NCBI GenBank assembly: GCA_963932465.1
Contig: OZ010786.1
Location: 274,568,411 to 274,632,410, forward strand
Reading direction: 5' to 3'
Length of the DNA stretch: 64,000 nt
DNA from: Maratus speciosus
Taxonomy: Eukaryota > Arthropoda > Arachnida > Araneae > Salticidae
Positions 45,851 to 56,835 of the stretch are shown here, piece by piece (position 1 is the first letter of the stretch; every line of letters begins with the position of its first letter). Under the pieces are notes generated by a model. It saw nothing but the letters and a program-made list of their open reading frames with translations. It was not told the origin of the DNA and searched no databases. Position numbers and translations under genes: made by a program.

Positions 45851-46836
45851 TTTTTACTTTCTTCAATCTTTACATAGAGATTCAATCTTTACAAGAAGAA
45901 AGTATTGGATTCGTGAAAATTTTCGACTTCCTGTTTTCGATAGATTTATACGTTTTAAAAGGTCCTGAACACGATTTGATGGTTAATGTTTGTCTGTTAC
46001 TCTGTCTGTCACTCTGTCACTCTGTGAGTCTGTATGTGACAAAAATTTTGTGGGCTCTCTATCTCAAGAACTAATGCTCGGAATTTCACAAAACTTTAGA
46101 TTCAGTTAGACCTTGATATAAACTGGTTCTGATTACTTTTTGATGTCAATCGGCCAAGAGGTGACGCTGCTGTGATGTATTTTTCCGATTTCCGCAATAG
46201 CTATAACGCAAGAACTACTGCACGGATTTTCGTAAAACTTCAGATTCAGTTAGTCCATGATATAATTTGATGCTGATTATTTTTTGGTGAAAATCGCCCA
46301 ACAGGTGGCTCTGCTATGCTGCATTATTCATGATTATCGCAATGGTTCTATCTCAAGAACAAATAGACTAATTTTCACCAAACTTCAGATTCGGTTAGGC
46401 CCTGATATAAATTAATGCTGTTTAACTTTTGATGTAAATCGCCCGACAGATGGCGTTTCCATGTTGCACTTTTCAAGATTTCCGCCATAGCTGTATCTCA
46501 AGAACTAATGTATGAATTTTCATCAAGCTTTAGATTCAGTTACTCCCTAGTATAAATTGGTCTTTTTTAGTTTTTGGTGTAAATCGCCCAACAGGTGGCG
46601 CTGCTATGCAGATTTTTTTACGATTTCCGCACTAGCTCTATCTCAAAAAGTAATGTACGGGTTTTAATCTAACTTCAGATTCAGTTAGAAGTTGACATAA
46701 GTTGTTGATTATTAGATTTTGGTGTATATTATGTAACCGGTGGCGCTGATATGCTGCATTTTTCAGGAAGCATTAACATGTATGAGATAGAAGAAAATTT
46801 TGGGATTGCCACATCCGACTAGTTGTCTTTAGTCCT
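45851..46836 (+). mobile_element. HINE-A copy 2
   Basis: The stem-loop arms ACTTTCTTC (45856-45864) and GAAGAAAGT (45895-45903) are separated by a longer loop that duplicates 'ttcaatcttta'. A 'ctgtctgtcactctgtcact' microsatellite and five or six diverged ~145-bp units follow. The 3' hairpin GACTA-8 nt-TAGTC (46817-46834) has the same stem as copy 1 but a different loop. Its units keep the 'ggtggcgctgctatg' theme; the one near 46596 (CCAACAGGTGGCGCT) misses the CTCF consensus at one base. Confidence 0.85.
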
Positions 46837-47061
46837 AACCTGTGGCGAAAATTTCATCGATGTTAAACAATGCTTAAAATAATTCTTAATAACGAAATAG
46901 TCTAATCGTGTATGTATCATAATTTTATCACTAGTACTTTATGAACAAATAACATAATTGCTTAATGAAATATTATTCAAACACTCCAAAAAGCATTCTT
47001 ATTTCATAACAGACTCTGTAAGTCGTTGTGAACAACAAACAGTATGAAGAACTAATGGATG

Positions 47062-47401
47062 TAGGGGCCTCGCTAGGAGGGGGGGGGGGGGGTACGGGGG
47101 GAGCTTCCCCCCAAAAACGTTTGCGAATGCTGTTACACTTGCCAAATTTACAAACTTAGTTGGCAAATTTATTTAAATTTTTAATAAAAACTATAATAAA
47201 CTTTCTATTTTTGACAGACTTGGCAAATGTTACAAATCTTAATTGGGAATATTATTAAACTTTTCACAAATAAGAACTATATTATATTTTTTAATTGTGG
47301 TAACTTGGCAAAATTATAAAACTAGTTGGCAAATGCTGAAATTTGACTTGGCAATTTAAGGTCCTCTCCCCCCGAAGAAAACGTCTTAACGGATGGCCCT
47401 G
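47062..47401. mobile_element. MITE family M2, copy 2 (340 bp)
   Basis: Starts TAGGGGCCTCGCTAGG with a G run and ends GGATGGCCCTG. It is flanked by a perfect 8-bp duplication AATGGATG (47054-47061 and 47402-47409). The interior aligns with M2 copies at 44386 and 53209. Confidence 0.93.
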
Positions 47402-47472
47402 AATGGATGCTTCCTTAAGAGTTCGCTTTTGTGAAAACGTTTCTGTAATAATCAACCGCGGTCTCTCCTGTA

Positions 47473-47997
47473 CAGGGTGTTCATAAAAGGTGTTCAACTG
47501 TAAGCGTTGTAGAGTGTTAGTTCAGAGTCACGAATAAAGAGTAATTCAAACAGTTTTAGATGAGCGCATGCGCGAGTACTGCTTTGTTATTGACTCGCTT
47601 GCAGTGCCACATACGCAAAATGGCGATTCCTGAGCGTAAAGCATTATTGGTGGTCTGAAGATTTAAAAGCCGTTAAAGCCATGCGATTTTTTTCCTTTGG
47701 GGGCTTTATAAATGATCGTATCTACGTTCCGCCGCTACCTAATGATGATTTGTCAGAGAAGAGATACGGAATTGAAGAGGTTATTGCTTCCATTATTCCG
47801 GACTTGTTAACCGGAGTGTGGGAAGAATTGGACTTTAGGTTCGATGTGTTCCGTATAACTAAAGGTGCACATTGAACATTTGTAAGAAAAACTCTGTAAG
47901 TTTACCTTCAATTTGATGTATTATTTGTTGCAAATAGTCTAAATTAAACTGTTATAATATGCCATTGAAACTGGGACATTGTTTTATGGACACTCTG
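47473..47997 (+). mobile_element. Internally deleted mariner-type element
   Basis: Ends CAGGGTGTTCATAAAA and CAGAGTGTCCATAAAA (complement of the right end) are flanked by TA (47471-47472, 47998-47999). The 525-bp body retains the two ends of a transposase gene but lacks the middle, as typical for deletion derivatives mobilised in trans. Confidence 0.85.
47620..47875 (+). pseudogene. Mariner-type transposase, N- and C-termini fused
   Basis: ATG at 47620 begins MAIPERKALLVV and meets a stop. An in-phase start at 47681 then reads FGGFINDRIYVPPLPNDDL and WEELDFRFDVFRITKGAH. YVPPLP and W-[DE]-E-L-x-x-R-x-DV-x-R-x-T-x-GAH are hallmark C-terminal motifs of a mariner-like family common in arthropods. 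In that family the protein usually continues HIEHL; here a small indel just after GAH brings an early TGA. The catalytic DDE region is deleted. Confidence 0.75.
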
Positions 47998-47999
47998 TA

Positions 48000-49890
48000 T
48001 TTTGTCTGTATTGTATGTATTTAAGCCCGTGAATCACTTTTAATTAATCGACTCGCATCATTTGAAAACTTCTGTTAACGTGGGGGAAATGTACATAATT
48101 GAATTTAAATACTAATGTAATTTTCGCTATTATTCTGAATTTTATAAAGTTAACTTGATTTTCACAGGCAATTAATATGCTAAGTATTCGTTTACAAAAC
48201 AGTAACTACCAATTTTTATTCACATTATACATTATTTAATACAACACAAGGGTAGTTGCTGAAGTTTGTATTTAAGTACGCGGTTAAGAATAGAGCATAG
48301 GGAGCAGTGTTGCCAACTTTTTAGCCCCTTATTTACCCCTTTTTAGCCCGTTTTTTAGCACTGTTTTCGAAACGTGGTAAAAAAGTGTTAAAATAATAAT
48401 ATTATAGATGGTTTGAATTCGGTCTAGTGGTAAAATATTTCTTTCGGGATAAACGAGAGAAAAATGGGTTATATTTTGCTCTGAAAGGGCTAAGTTGACA
48501 AAACTGTTAGGGGAACACATTCAGGTTCCATTCTTCAGTTTTGACACGGGCTCATCCAGTATTAATTCCCTAAGAAGGATATTTGAAATTCCGGGTTGGG
48601 AGTGAGGGAGGCATAATGAAGTTTTGAAAAGGAATTTCCACTTCTAAATCATTGAAAAACATAAAACCTCAAATCTCTCAGGGCTTCATTTTCCTGCCCA
48701 GGGGTCGGGGCATGTCCCTCCGTGCCATCCCCCGAATTCACTATCGTTCAGGCGCCGTGAATCTAGATGACCGAAAACGGGACGGTAATTGCCACTTCTG
48801 TCCGGTAGCGGGTATCATAATTCATCCTGGTGAACAGTGTTTAATTCAAAGAGTGGCCCGCGCCCCCCGAAGGTTTGAGATTTTAAGCTTTTTAATGGGC
48901 AAAAGTGCAACTTCCCTATCATATCTCTAAAATATGCCTCCCACCCGGAGCCGCAGATATTCCTGCCGGAGAAAAAGTCTGAATTCAACATTGCTGGTGA
49001 TTTCTATGATGCACATGCACCTAGTCTCCAATCAGTTATTAAAATTTAGACAAATTAAACGAGGAACATTTGATAGCAGTAAGTTATTTGCTAAATGAAT
49101 TTTCAAATGTTGGTAGTACTCCCGTTAAACTCGTAATATGATGCAATATAAAAGTGATAAAGAAGAGCATTCAGCGATAAAGTAACATCTAAGATGGCTT
49201 CTTCTTAACAAAAAATAAATTTATTGGCTGATTAAGGAAGCATCTTCAATATCATCTCGACTTGAGTCACTAGGACTTAACGAAAACAGTTTGGGATAAG
49301 TTTGGCAAAGAAATAAAGAGGCCTTGTAACACAGGATGCTCCTAAAGTGACTATACATTTTTTGAAAAATAGTTTCCACATCATCCTTTTTTTTTTATCC
49401 GGGCGATCTGATAGAATACTTTCAGAAGAAGAGTACTCATTGTTTTACGTTCATCTACATGGATTACCGTATATAAGATACAGGAGGACTTCACCTTACA
49501 TTAAGTTCTCATTCTTTACAGTTTCCAGCAAATAGTGACACATAGCTTGCCAAGATGGATAATTTTCAGCTTCAAGCTTATACACAGCTTGAATATGATA
49601 AACTTGTTTATTTAAATGATAATGTAGAGTTTTCGGAACTGCGAGATTCTGGCAGCGTCTTTGCGTGGATGACTTACATGTGCGAGGCCTGCCTGAATGA
49701 TTTTCATCTTTAACACTGCGAATTCGCTTAATTTTATTTACCAAATTTTAATATCTACTCTGGTGGTTGGGGTGGTTGATTTTTTTTTGTGGAGTGGTTG
49801 AAATTATATTAGCTCTATTCATACTTTAATCTACATAGAAGAGCATAAACAGTAACAATTCTTTCTTCTGTTGAATGTTCAGGGTGGTCA
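48000..49890. other. Intergenic DNA, one R2 copy
   Basis: About 48868-48985 matches dispersed repeat R2 ('gagattttaagctttttaat...gcctcccacccggagccgca...gagaaaaagtctgaattca'). The rest shows no conserved exon on either strand. Confidence 0.45.
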
Positions 49891-49910
49891 TAAAAAAACT
49901 TTGCCGATAT

Positions 49911-50626
49911 ATGGAACTCTAGCGGCCGTTCCGTTTAACCGATCGAGATGAGATTTCAGATATAGCTATTCAGAGGTATGAGCTCGAGACTCTGTGAACG
50001 GCAACAAATTGGCGCTCACGGTTACGGTTATAGGTACAGAAACTCGAAATTTTCGAATGGCAACGCCCATTTTTTTCCGTCGCAAAATGCTCAGCGCATG
50101 TGAAAACCCTAAATAGCGCTGGAACGGTACGTGTATCGCAATAAACGGACGCGTTATGCACGCACAAAAAACAGCTCAGCGAAGGGCCAAAAACAACACG
50201 ATCGGGACGCACGGAGGAAATTTGCATATGACAGAGGCAAGACAACAATCACAGAACGTCGTTCGACAGATAATCAGCGTAGGAAACGGATTCTTGCCTC
50301 TGTCATATGCAAATTTCCTCCGTGCGTCCCGATCGTGTTGTTTTTGGCCGTTCGATGAGCTGTTTTTTGTGCGTGCATAACGCGTCCGTTTATTGCGATA
50401 CACGTACCGTTCCAGCGCTATTTAGGGTTTTCGCATGCGCTGAGCATTTTGCGACGAAAAAAAAGGGCGTTGCCATTCGAAAATTTCGAGTTTCTGTACC
50501 TATAACCGTAACCGTGACCGCCAATTTGTTGCCGTTCACAGAATCCCGAGCTCATACCTCTGAATAACTATATCTGAAATCTCATCTCGATCGGTTAAAC
50601 GGAACGGCCGCTAGAGTTCCATAAAA
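49911..50626. repeat. Large near-perfect palindrome, ~335-bp arms
   Basis: Left arm ~49911-50247 starts TATGGAACTCTAGCGGCCGT. Right arm ~50294-50626 ends with the complement, ACGGCCGCTAGAGTTCCATA. The arms differ at only a handful of positions and flank a ~46-bp centre. The arms are markedly more GC-rich than the surroundings (for example 'tcctccgtgcgtcccgatcg'). All long reading frames here are mirror images of each other and non-coding. It resembles a long-TIR foldback or MULE-type non-autonomous element; no target duplication was identified. Confidence 0.9.
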
Positions 50627-50639
50627 GGTGCACCTTTAA

Positions 50640-51225
50640 TAAGATGATTTTTTTCTTCAACCGCTATGTATTTTTAATTTGTTTTTGCTGTAAGAATTGG
50701 TCCTATCAAAAACTTGTCTGTATAAATGTTGAAGACAATATTAAGAAGATATATGATAAATTGATGGGGATTTTATATCTTGTGAATTGACGGAGTTATG
50801 GACATTTTTCTTCTTCACCCCCCTTTTTTTGTTTTCGTTTTTAATTTGTTTTGCGGTACGAATTGGTCCTATCAAAAACTTGTGAATATAAAAGTTGTAG
50901 ATAATATTAAGGAGATGTATAATAAAATTAATTGGATTTGATATCTTGAGAATTGACGAAGTTAGGAATTTTTTTGTCCCCAAAACCCTACTTTTTTGCG
51001 CCCCTTGAGCCCATTTTTAATTTTATCAAAAATCTGTGATACATAAATTTTTGGTCCTATTTTTAGAAGTAATAAAAACTTTAAACTGATTTGATTTGTA
51101 CAAAAATTAAGAAGTTATGCGGTTTTTTTCAGTTTTCACAAAACCCCACCCTATTTCCATCCCCTTGGTCCGATTTTGCCCATTAACGAACTTGACCGAG
51201 ATTTTATGCCCTTGATTTTATGTAT
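50640..51225. repeat. Diverged tandem repeat, ~165-190-bp unit, ~3 copies
   Basis: The phrase 'aattggtcctatcaaaaact' occurs at 50695 and 50861, and a diverged 'ttggtcctattt' near 51051. Each is followed by 'gttgaagacaatattaagaa' or similar, 'gaattgacgaagtta', and a run of Ts with 'ccccacccc'-type C tracts. It abuts the large palindrome and may be part of another tandem-core element. Confidence 0.65.
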
Positions 51226-52590
51226 CAGTTTGGAAGAGATTTGTGCAGAATTGTGGAAGTTATCGTGTCCAGAAGAAAGTTATATATATATATATAACGA
51301 ATTTTGAATTTTAACGAAGAGACTGTTTCGTAGTAAATCGACATGGATATTGGAAAGTAGTTGCAGTCATCGAGTGGTAGGCCAGGTAACACATTTATCC
51401 AGCGTAGGTTTCTTCGGAATAATTGAGACAATGCATAATTTAACTCAGGATTTTATTGAAAGAGCTTTCGGCGGTGCAGTTTCCACCAATTCATTTTAAT
51501 CAATTCATCGTTACGTAGCATTTAATTATGGGTAAGCAAATTATAGATAATAGAAAATATCAGACGGCGACCAGGGAAAGTTATCAAAGTAAAAATACGA
51601 CAAATTATGCTGAAACACAGTGAGTATCGACTTTTTGTTCCTCAAGTGTAAGAATACAAATATGACGTAGATCGCGCTCTCAACCAATGAATAATTAAGA
51701 ATATCACGTCATGAAAAAAGTGCGGACAGAGCAAGTGGATGAATTTGAAGGGGAAAAGGATAACCTCAGAAATGCGCGGGAAAGTAAAAATGCAAGCTAA
51801 AAGAATATTCTAGAAAGAAAAAAGCGCGGAAATGGAACATTTAATTTAAGAATACTAAAAGCGTAATATTTAAGCAATTTAGACAAGTGAGACATTAAAT
51901 TAAAGGGAATTTAATAGAGTTAACGATAGAGATTATTTAAGGATAAGGATTTAGTGAATATAAAGTAGTAATTTAGAATGAGATAAGGAAATCGCGGAAT
52001 CAGATCTAATAATGTAACATATATAAAGTTTTTTACTGCGGGTGGATTTGGGTTCTAGGGGTCATGGTCGATGTAGATCTGCAAAAATTTTTCAGAAATT
52101 CCAATATAGGAACGACGCCAATAGGTAGTATTTCATACGAAATCTACCTAAAATTATGGCCGCCCCCCCCCCCCATTCTGACCAGAAAATCAGAGTTCTA
52201 ACTTTTTACGGCTGCTCTTTCATCTTCACCCAACGCTTCATTTATAATGCCTGTTTCATAATAATAGAAGCCATCAGTCCATCAGAAGAAAAGAAAGCAA
52301 TGGAAATGCAGGGGGCGACACTAAATTCTGAAAAAGCAGAATTCCTGTTCTCTAGTTTTAATGAATCTCAAAGGAATAAATCGCATATTGTTTAGCATCG
52401 CTGACTGATGGGTGATATGATTTTCGACGCAAGACGCAAGATGTATGGAAAAACATGCATATTTCGATGTAGCTCATCACTCAAGTTGTTTTTGTTTTTC
52501 ATAATATTTCTAAAAAGTTTAATCTTATGCAGTTTTGTTGAAAAAAATTAAATATCTGAAATTTAAAATAAAATGGCATTTTAACGAAAG
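51226..52590. other. Intergenic DNA, LTR-like segment possible
   Basis: The minus strand from about 52019 to 51395 looks LTR-like (TGTTAC start, AATAAAA-type signal near 51452, a second GTTAC at the far end), but no coding partner or target duplication was found. A shared fragment, 'actaaattctgaaaaagcag' followed by 'aattcctgtt', at ~52318 recurs inverted at ~59510, so some of this is dispersed repeat. Confidence 0.35.
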
Positions 52591-53208
52591 ATTACCGGGA
52601 TGCGGATGAGTTCACTCTGGAAGTGTTATACACTTAGCGCTATTATAAATATAATGAAACTCATCGTGATTTTTGATCACTTTAAAGGTTGAAAGCAAGA
52701 GATTAATAAAATTTTCGTCTTTTTTGTTTAGTATTTGAAGAATCGGGACGTGACGTTATTCGCTCCCTGCTGTTTTGTAGTTACACCACTGATTTTACTA
52801 TATAAAAGTGTTAGGTTCTAAGGGGGAGGGTGAGAGTTCGTTGTGTTTGTGAGAGCACAGTGTCGGTGCATGTATAAACATGGATTTGTGCCAATTTTAA
52901 ATCTCTCTATTTGTTGTTGGTGGTAATGCTCGCGACAGTGCCAAGTAAAATAAATAAACAGGATCCGTTTTAGCACTATTCCCCAGAAACTGGATAAACT
53001 CTGAGAAACTTCGAAGTTGGAAATCATCAACTGAATCGAGAAAAAGCCAAGAAACGATTCATCTGTTTATCAGGTACACACTATTCTCCTGATTACTATT
53101 ATTTTCTTATTATCATTGTTTTTTAAAGCCAATTCTGTTAAAAGTGGAGTTTCACTTATTTATGTAGCTTTAAGATCATGTTTTTTATTAGAAATAGTGT
53201 GTGCAACA

Positions 53209-53552
53209 CAGGGCCATCGCTAAGACTTTTTCTTCGCGGGGGGAGAGGACCTTAAATTGCCAAGTCGAATTTCAATATTTGCCAACTACTTTTATAATTT
53301 TGCCAAGTTACCACAGTTAAAAAATCTAATAGTTCTTATTTGCAAAAAGTTTAATAAATAGTATTCCCAATTAGATTTGTAATTTTTGCCAAGTCTATCA
53401 GAAATAGAAAGTATATTATAGTTTTTATTAAAGAGTTAAACAAATTTGACAACTAAGTTTCTAAATTTGCCAAGTGTAACGGCATTCGCAAACGTTTTTT
53501 TTTGGGGGGGGCTGCCCCCCGTCCGCCCCCCCCCCCCCTAGCGAGGCCCCTG
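53209..53552. mobile_element. MITE family M2, copy 3 (344 bp, inverted)
   Basis: Starts CAGGGCCATCGCTAAGAC and ends CTAGCGAGGCCCCTG, i.e. inverted relative to the other two copies. The 8-bp flanks GTGCAACA (53201-53208) and GTGCAGTA (53553-53560) match at 6 of 8. A run of G and a run of C near the right end mirror copy 2. Confidence 0.88.
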
Positions 53553-53560
53553 GTGCAGTA

Positions 53561-54600
53561 TTTATCGTTGTATAATGCGCAAACATAAAATATTCATATG
53601 CATTACAGTCTATGGGCGATAACAGTTTGAAGTGCTTTTTAATGATTTTATACTATCGCAAATCGAAAGAAATTGATATATTTTTTTTTAGGATCACTAT
53701 CACCATAGCCTTTTTTTGCATTTGTTAGTTTTTTGTTTTAAATATAAAATGATGCGTGAAGCACTTGTGTTTTCAGACTACACATAGGACTTCGGATATA
53801 ATATTATCACCATCTATTCTGTAGAAAGTAATTGTTGGGAGAACGTTTGGAATTATGTTACGCGATATTCAGCAAAGTTAAATTTTACTACGCTATGTGA
53901 TATTTAAAATCCTTATTTTGTACATTCAAGGCCAAATAACAAATTATTCAAATCCGTATGTAGGCAATTATTACTTAAAATGCGTCTTAGTCCTCAGGAA
54001 AGTTTTTAACTGAACGAAATATTATTTTTTTTGCTAAAAAGGTCTTTCTCAAACACGTATTATTGCCGTCGTAAGAGTAATTTTATGGGCCTTTCTGAAT
54101 AATATGCATATCGAATGGATTTTTATAGAAATTGATCTCAACAACGAAAATGCCGACTTGGTAATTTAGTGACAAACATTCATAAACATTCAGTGATGAA
54201 TTTAGGGGATGGGTATCACCAGAGCATCGAAATATCCTCCTGCAATATTTGAGATTTTATGATTATTAATGTTCAAAAAGTGCAAATTACCCTCTCCCCG
54301 GAACTTTAAAATCCCCCCCCCCCTTCGGAGCCGCACAAATCCCCCAAGGAGAAAAATATTCGAATTTATTCACTGCAAAACATTTATTTGAAATATTCTA
54401 GAAATAAACATTCTACGACATATAGGGAAGTCGAATTACGGAGAAAAGAATAGTCCAGATTAGCTGTGATATGAAATATAAATGTTATGCAAAAGTAATA
54501 ATGCGTGTTAAAATTTTGTATATTACCATAATGTTGAAAAGTATTTCATAATTTATGCGTAGCGCATGATTTCTTCTGTCCTTTTTATTTACTTTACCTT
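53561..54600 (+). mobile_element. HINE-C copy 4, degraded
   Basis: Forward-orientation fragments include 'gcattacagtctatgggcga' (53601) and a unit-like 'ttttaatgattttatactat'. The 3' hairpin ATGCG-TAG-CGCAT (54555-54567) is followed by 'gatttcttctgtccttttta'. An R2 repeat copy (~54238-54375) sits inside. The 5' stem-loop and microsatellite are missing. Confidence 0.55.
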
Positions 54601-54679
54601 ATTTTTTATTATATTCAGATTCAAATTTGGTATTTGAGTTCTTCCTCCGCTATAATATCCAATAGAGAATTTCACCAGG

Positions 54680-56310
54680 GGGGAAGACCGAGCTACGCTC
54701 GGTTAAAATTAGTTTTGCGTTGTAGCGACTTATCACTTGTGGCTGGCTAACGCCGCTTGGAATATAAAAAGCGAAGGGATCCGACCGGAACTGTTGATGA
54801 TAGTCACATGACTTATGCTATTATTATAGAGATTGTTTTCAATTCTAAAAACAGCGCAAAGAATAATATTTCCGAACGATTAAAAATTTATTTACACGTG
54901 ACTGTTAAAAACAGAAAAAAACCCACCTTTAAAATTACTATTAAATGAGTATGCGTTGAAATTGGAGGAAAATATTGAAAATTATGCCTTGAAAATTGTA
55001 TTTACACGTGAATATTAAAATAGAAAGGAAACTTTAAAATAATAAATACATTAATATGCGTTTAACCCTTTCAGGGGCAAGGTACTTCTATTCGTAAAAT
55101 GTTGAAATCAGTGAATGGCACCAGAATTTACAAACAAATTTCGAAATACGAAAATGCTTTTGTTCACTTACTTAATAAAAGGAAAATTTTTATTCCAATA
55201 TTCTGGTGCCAATGTGGCATTTAAAAATTAAAATTAAGTGGTCCAAAAAGGAACAATCGCCCCCTGAAGGGGTTAAAGCAGTAAATTGTATTATGTCAAT
55301 CGTTTTATAACGCTGTTAAAAAATACCGGAAGGCAAAGACTCTGTTTATTTAATTCATTTTATTTTAGCTTATTTTCAAATGTTTAACTGATCTTCTTTA
55401 ATCAAACACGAAAACAACCATTGGATGTCTTAACAGCAACTGATTCGGCCTTAAATTTTCGCAATCAAAGGGAATTGAATGGAAACCCATTCACAGGAAG
55501 ATCGCTACAGGTTTTTTTTAATTATAATTCAATCTTCTCAAATCTTTTTATAACCAATCAGATTATCGTGCTTTTAGATTCTGCGGTATCTGAACGGGGG
55601 TTGGCGAGCATAACTTGCAGAAGCAGAGCCCCCTACTTATTGCAAAAAAGTATTTTATTTTATAGCAGTATTATTTACAGAATTCGTAGACTTCTGTGTC
55701 TTTCGCAGATCGCAAGATTCACTGTCCACAACTTCACAGACTTTAGGCTTCGATCCTTATATAAGGTGTGGGATTAATTTTGAGAAAGCCTATGTTCTAT
55801 GGACTCTGATTGATTGAATCATGTATCGGCCCACATTGAGAATTTCTAGAAAATTCCTTCAGATTCTAAAAGCCATTTTTTCACCAAAATATTGCAGAAA
55901 TTTTGCCAAATATCGTCATATTTGGGACAGTCTTTCATTTGGCGCCAAGCATATGTTTTGGCATTGATAATCTTGAAAGTCATTTTTTTTCCATCAAACT
56001 TGCCAATGTTGCCACTATTTCGCCAAATTTGGCGAAATGTTGCTAACTTTGCGACTTCGTTTTCTGCCAACTGTTCAAGAACTTAATAACTGTTTCAGCC
56101 TTCCTTCCCCTTGAAATGCATTGACTCTTAGTTATTTTAAAATGACCCACTAATCGAATTTTCTCGAACATGTGACCTAGCCCAATAGTCTTCTCGCACT
56201 CTAAAACAATAGGATACAAAATTTATTCAAAATCGTTAGAGTAGATTTTTAGGTAAAATTTACACACACACACACAAACACAACATTTGCTCGTATTGTA
56301 ATATATTAGA
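54680..56310 (+). mobile_element. HINE-D copy 1, interrupted
   Basis: Starts with the hairpin 'gaccgagctacgctcggtta' (54687-54706). It contains 'tctatggactctgattgatt' (55797), 'gaaaattccttcagattcta' (55850) and one 147-bp unit (56140-56260) ending in a CA run. It closes 'tttgctcgtattgtaatata'. A piggyBac-type MITE (55066-55272) and other non-homologous DNA lie inside. Confidence 0.5.
55066..55272. mobile_element. piggyBac-type MITE, 207 bp
   Basis: Ends CCCTTTCAGGGGC and CCCCTTCAGGGGGC (complement of the right end) are flanked by perfect TTAA duplications (55062-55065 and 55273-55276). The interior is also partly palindromic ('ggcaccagaat' and 'attctggtgcc'). No coding content. Confidence 0.85.
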
Positions 56311-56835
56311 GAGGAAGACCGAGCTACGCTCGGTTAAAATTAGCTGGTGTTCAACTAGATATTGGTTGAATTCTGTTTTTGAGAACGTTCTATGGACTCT
56401 GATTGGTTAAATTATGTATCTCGGCTTCTATTGAGAAGTTCCAGAAAATTCCTTCAGATCCTGAAAGTCAATTTTTTCGTCAAATGTCGCCAAATTTTGC
56501 GAAATGTTGTCAACTTTGCGACTTCGTTTACTGCCAACTGTTCAACAACTTAATAACTTTTCCAACCTTCATTCCCCTTGAAATGTATTGACTATATGAT
56601 TGTATAACTCCTATAATACCCCTATTATAGGAGTCTTATATTGACCAGTAGTGACCCCAAAATGACCCACTAATTGAATTTTTTCGAACATTTGATCTAG
56701 CCCAATGGTCTCATACCCCAAAACAGTCGGATTCAAAATTTAGTCAAAATCGTTATAGCTGATTTTTAGATAAAATTTGCACGCACACATACACACACAT
56801 AGACGCAAGATTTGCTCGTATTATAATATATGATG
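56311..56835 (+). mobile_element. HINE-D copy 2
   Basis: Follows copy 1 directly. It runs from hairpin 'gaccgagctacgctcggtta' (56319-56338) through 'ttctatggactctgattggt' and 'gaaaattccttcagatcctg' to one tandem unit (56660-56770), a CA/CACA run (56782-56806) and the end 'tttgctcgtattataatata'. An adjacent stem 'actcctataatacccctatt' / 'ataggagt' lies near 56608-56634. The terminal hairpin plus ~147-bp unit suggests the same class as HINE-A to -C, but inverted subterminal repeats were not verified. Confidence 0.55.

Noticed and set aside
49970..50567. Five overlapping frames of 74-92 codons
   Set aside because: They mirror each other across a palindrome and show no protein-like conservation.
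51395..52019. Possible solo LTR on the minus strand
   Set aside because: TGTTAC start and AATAAA-like signal are suggestive, but no TG...CA pair with target duplication and no gag/pol partner could be shown.
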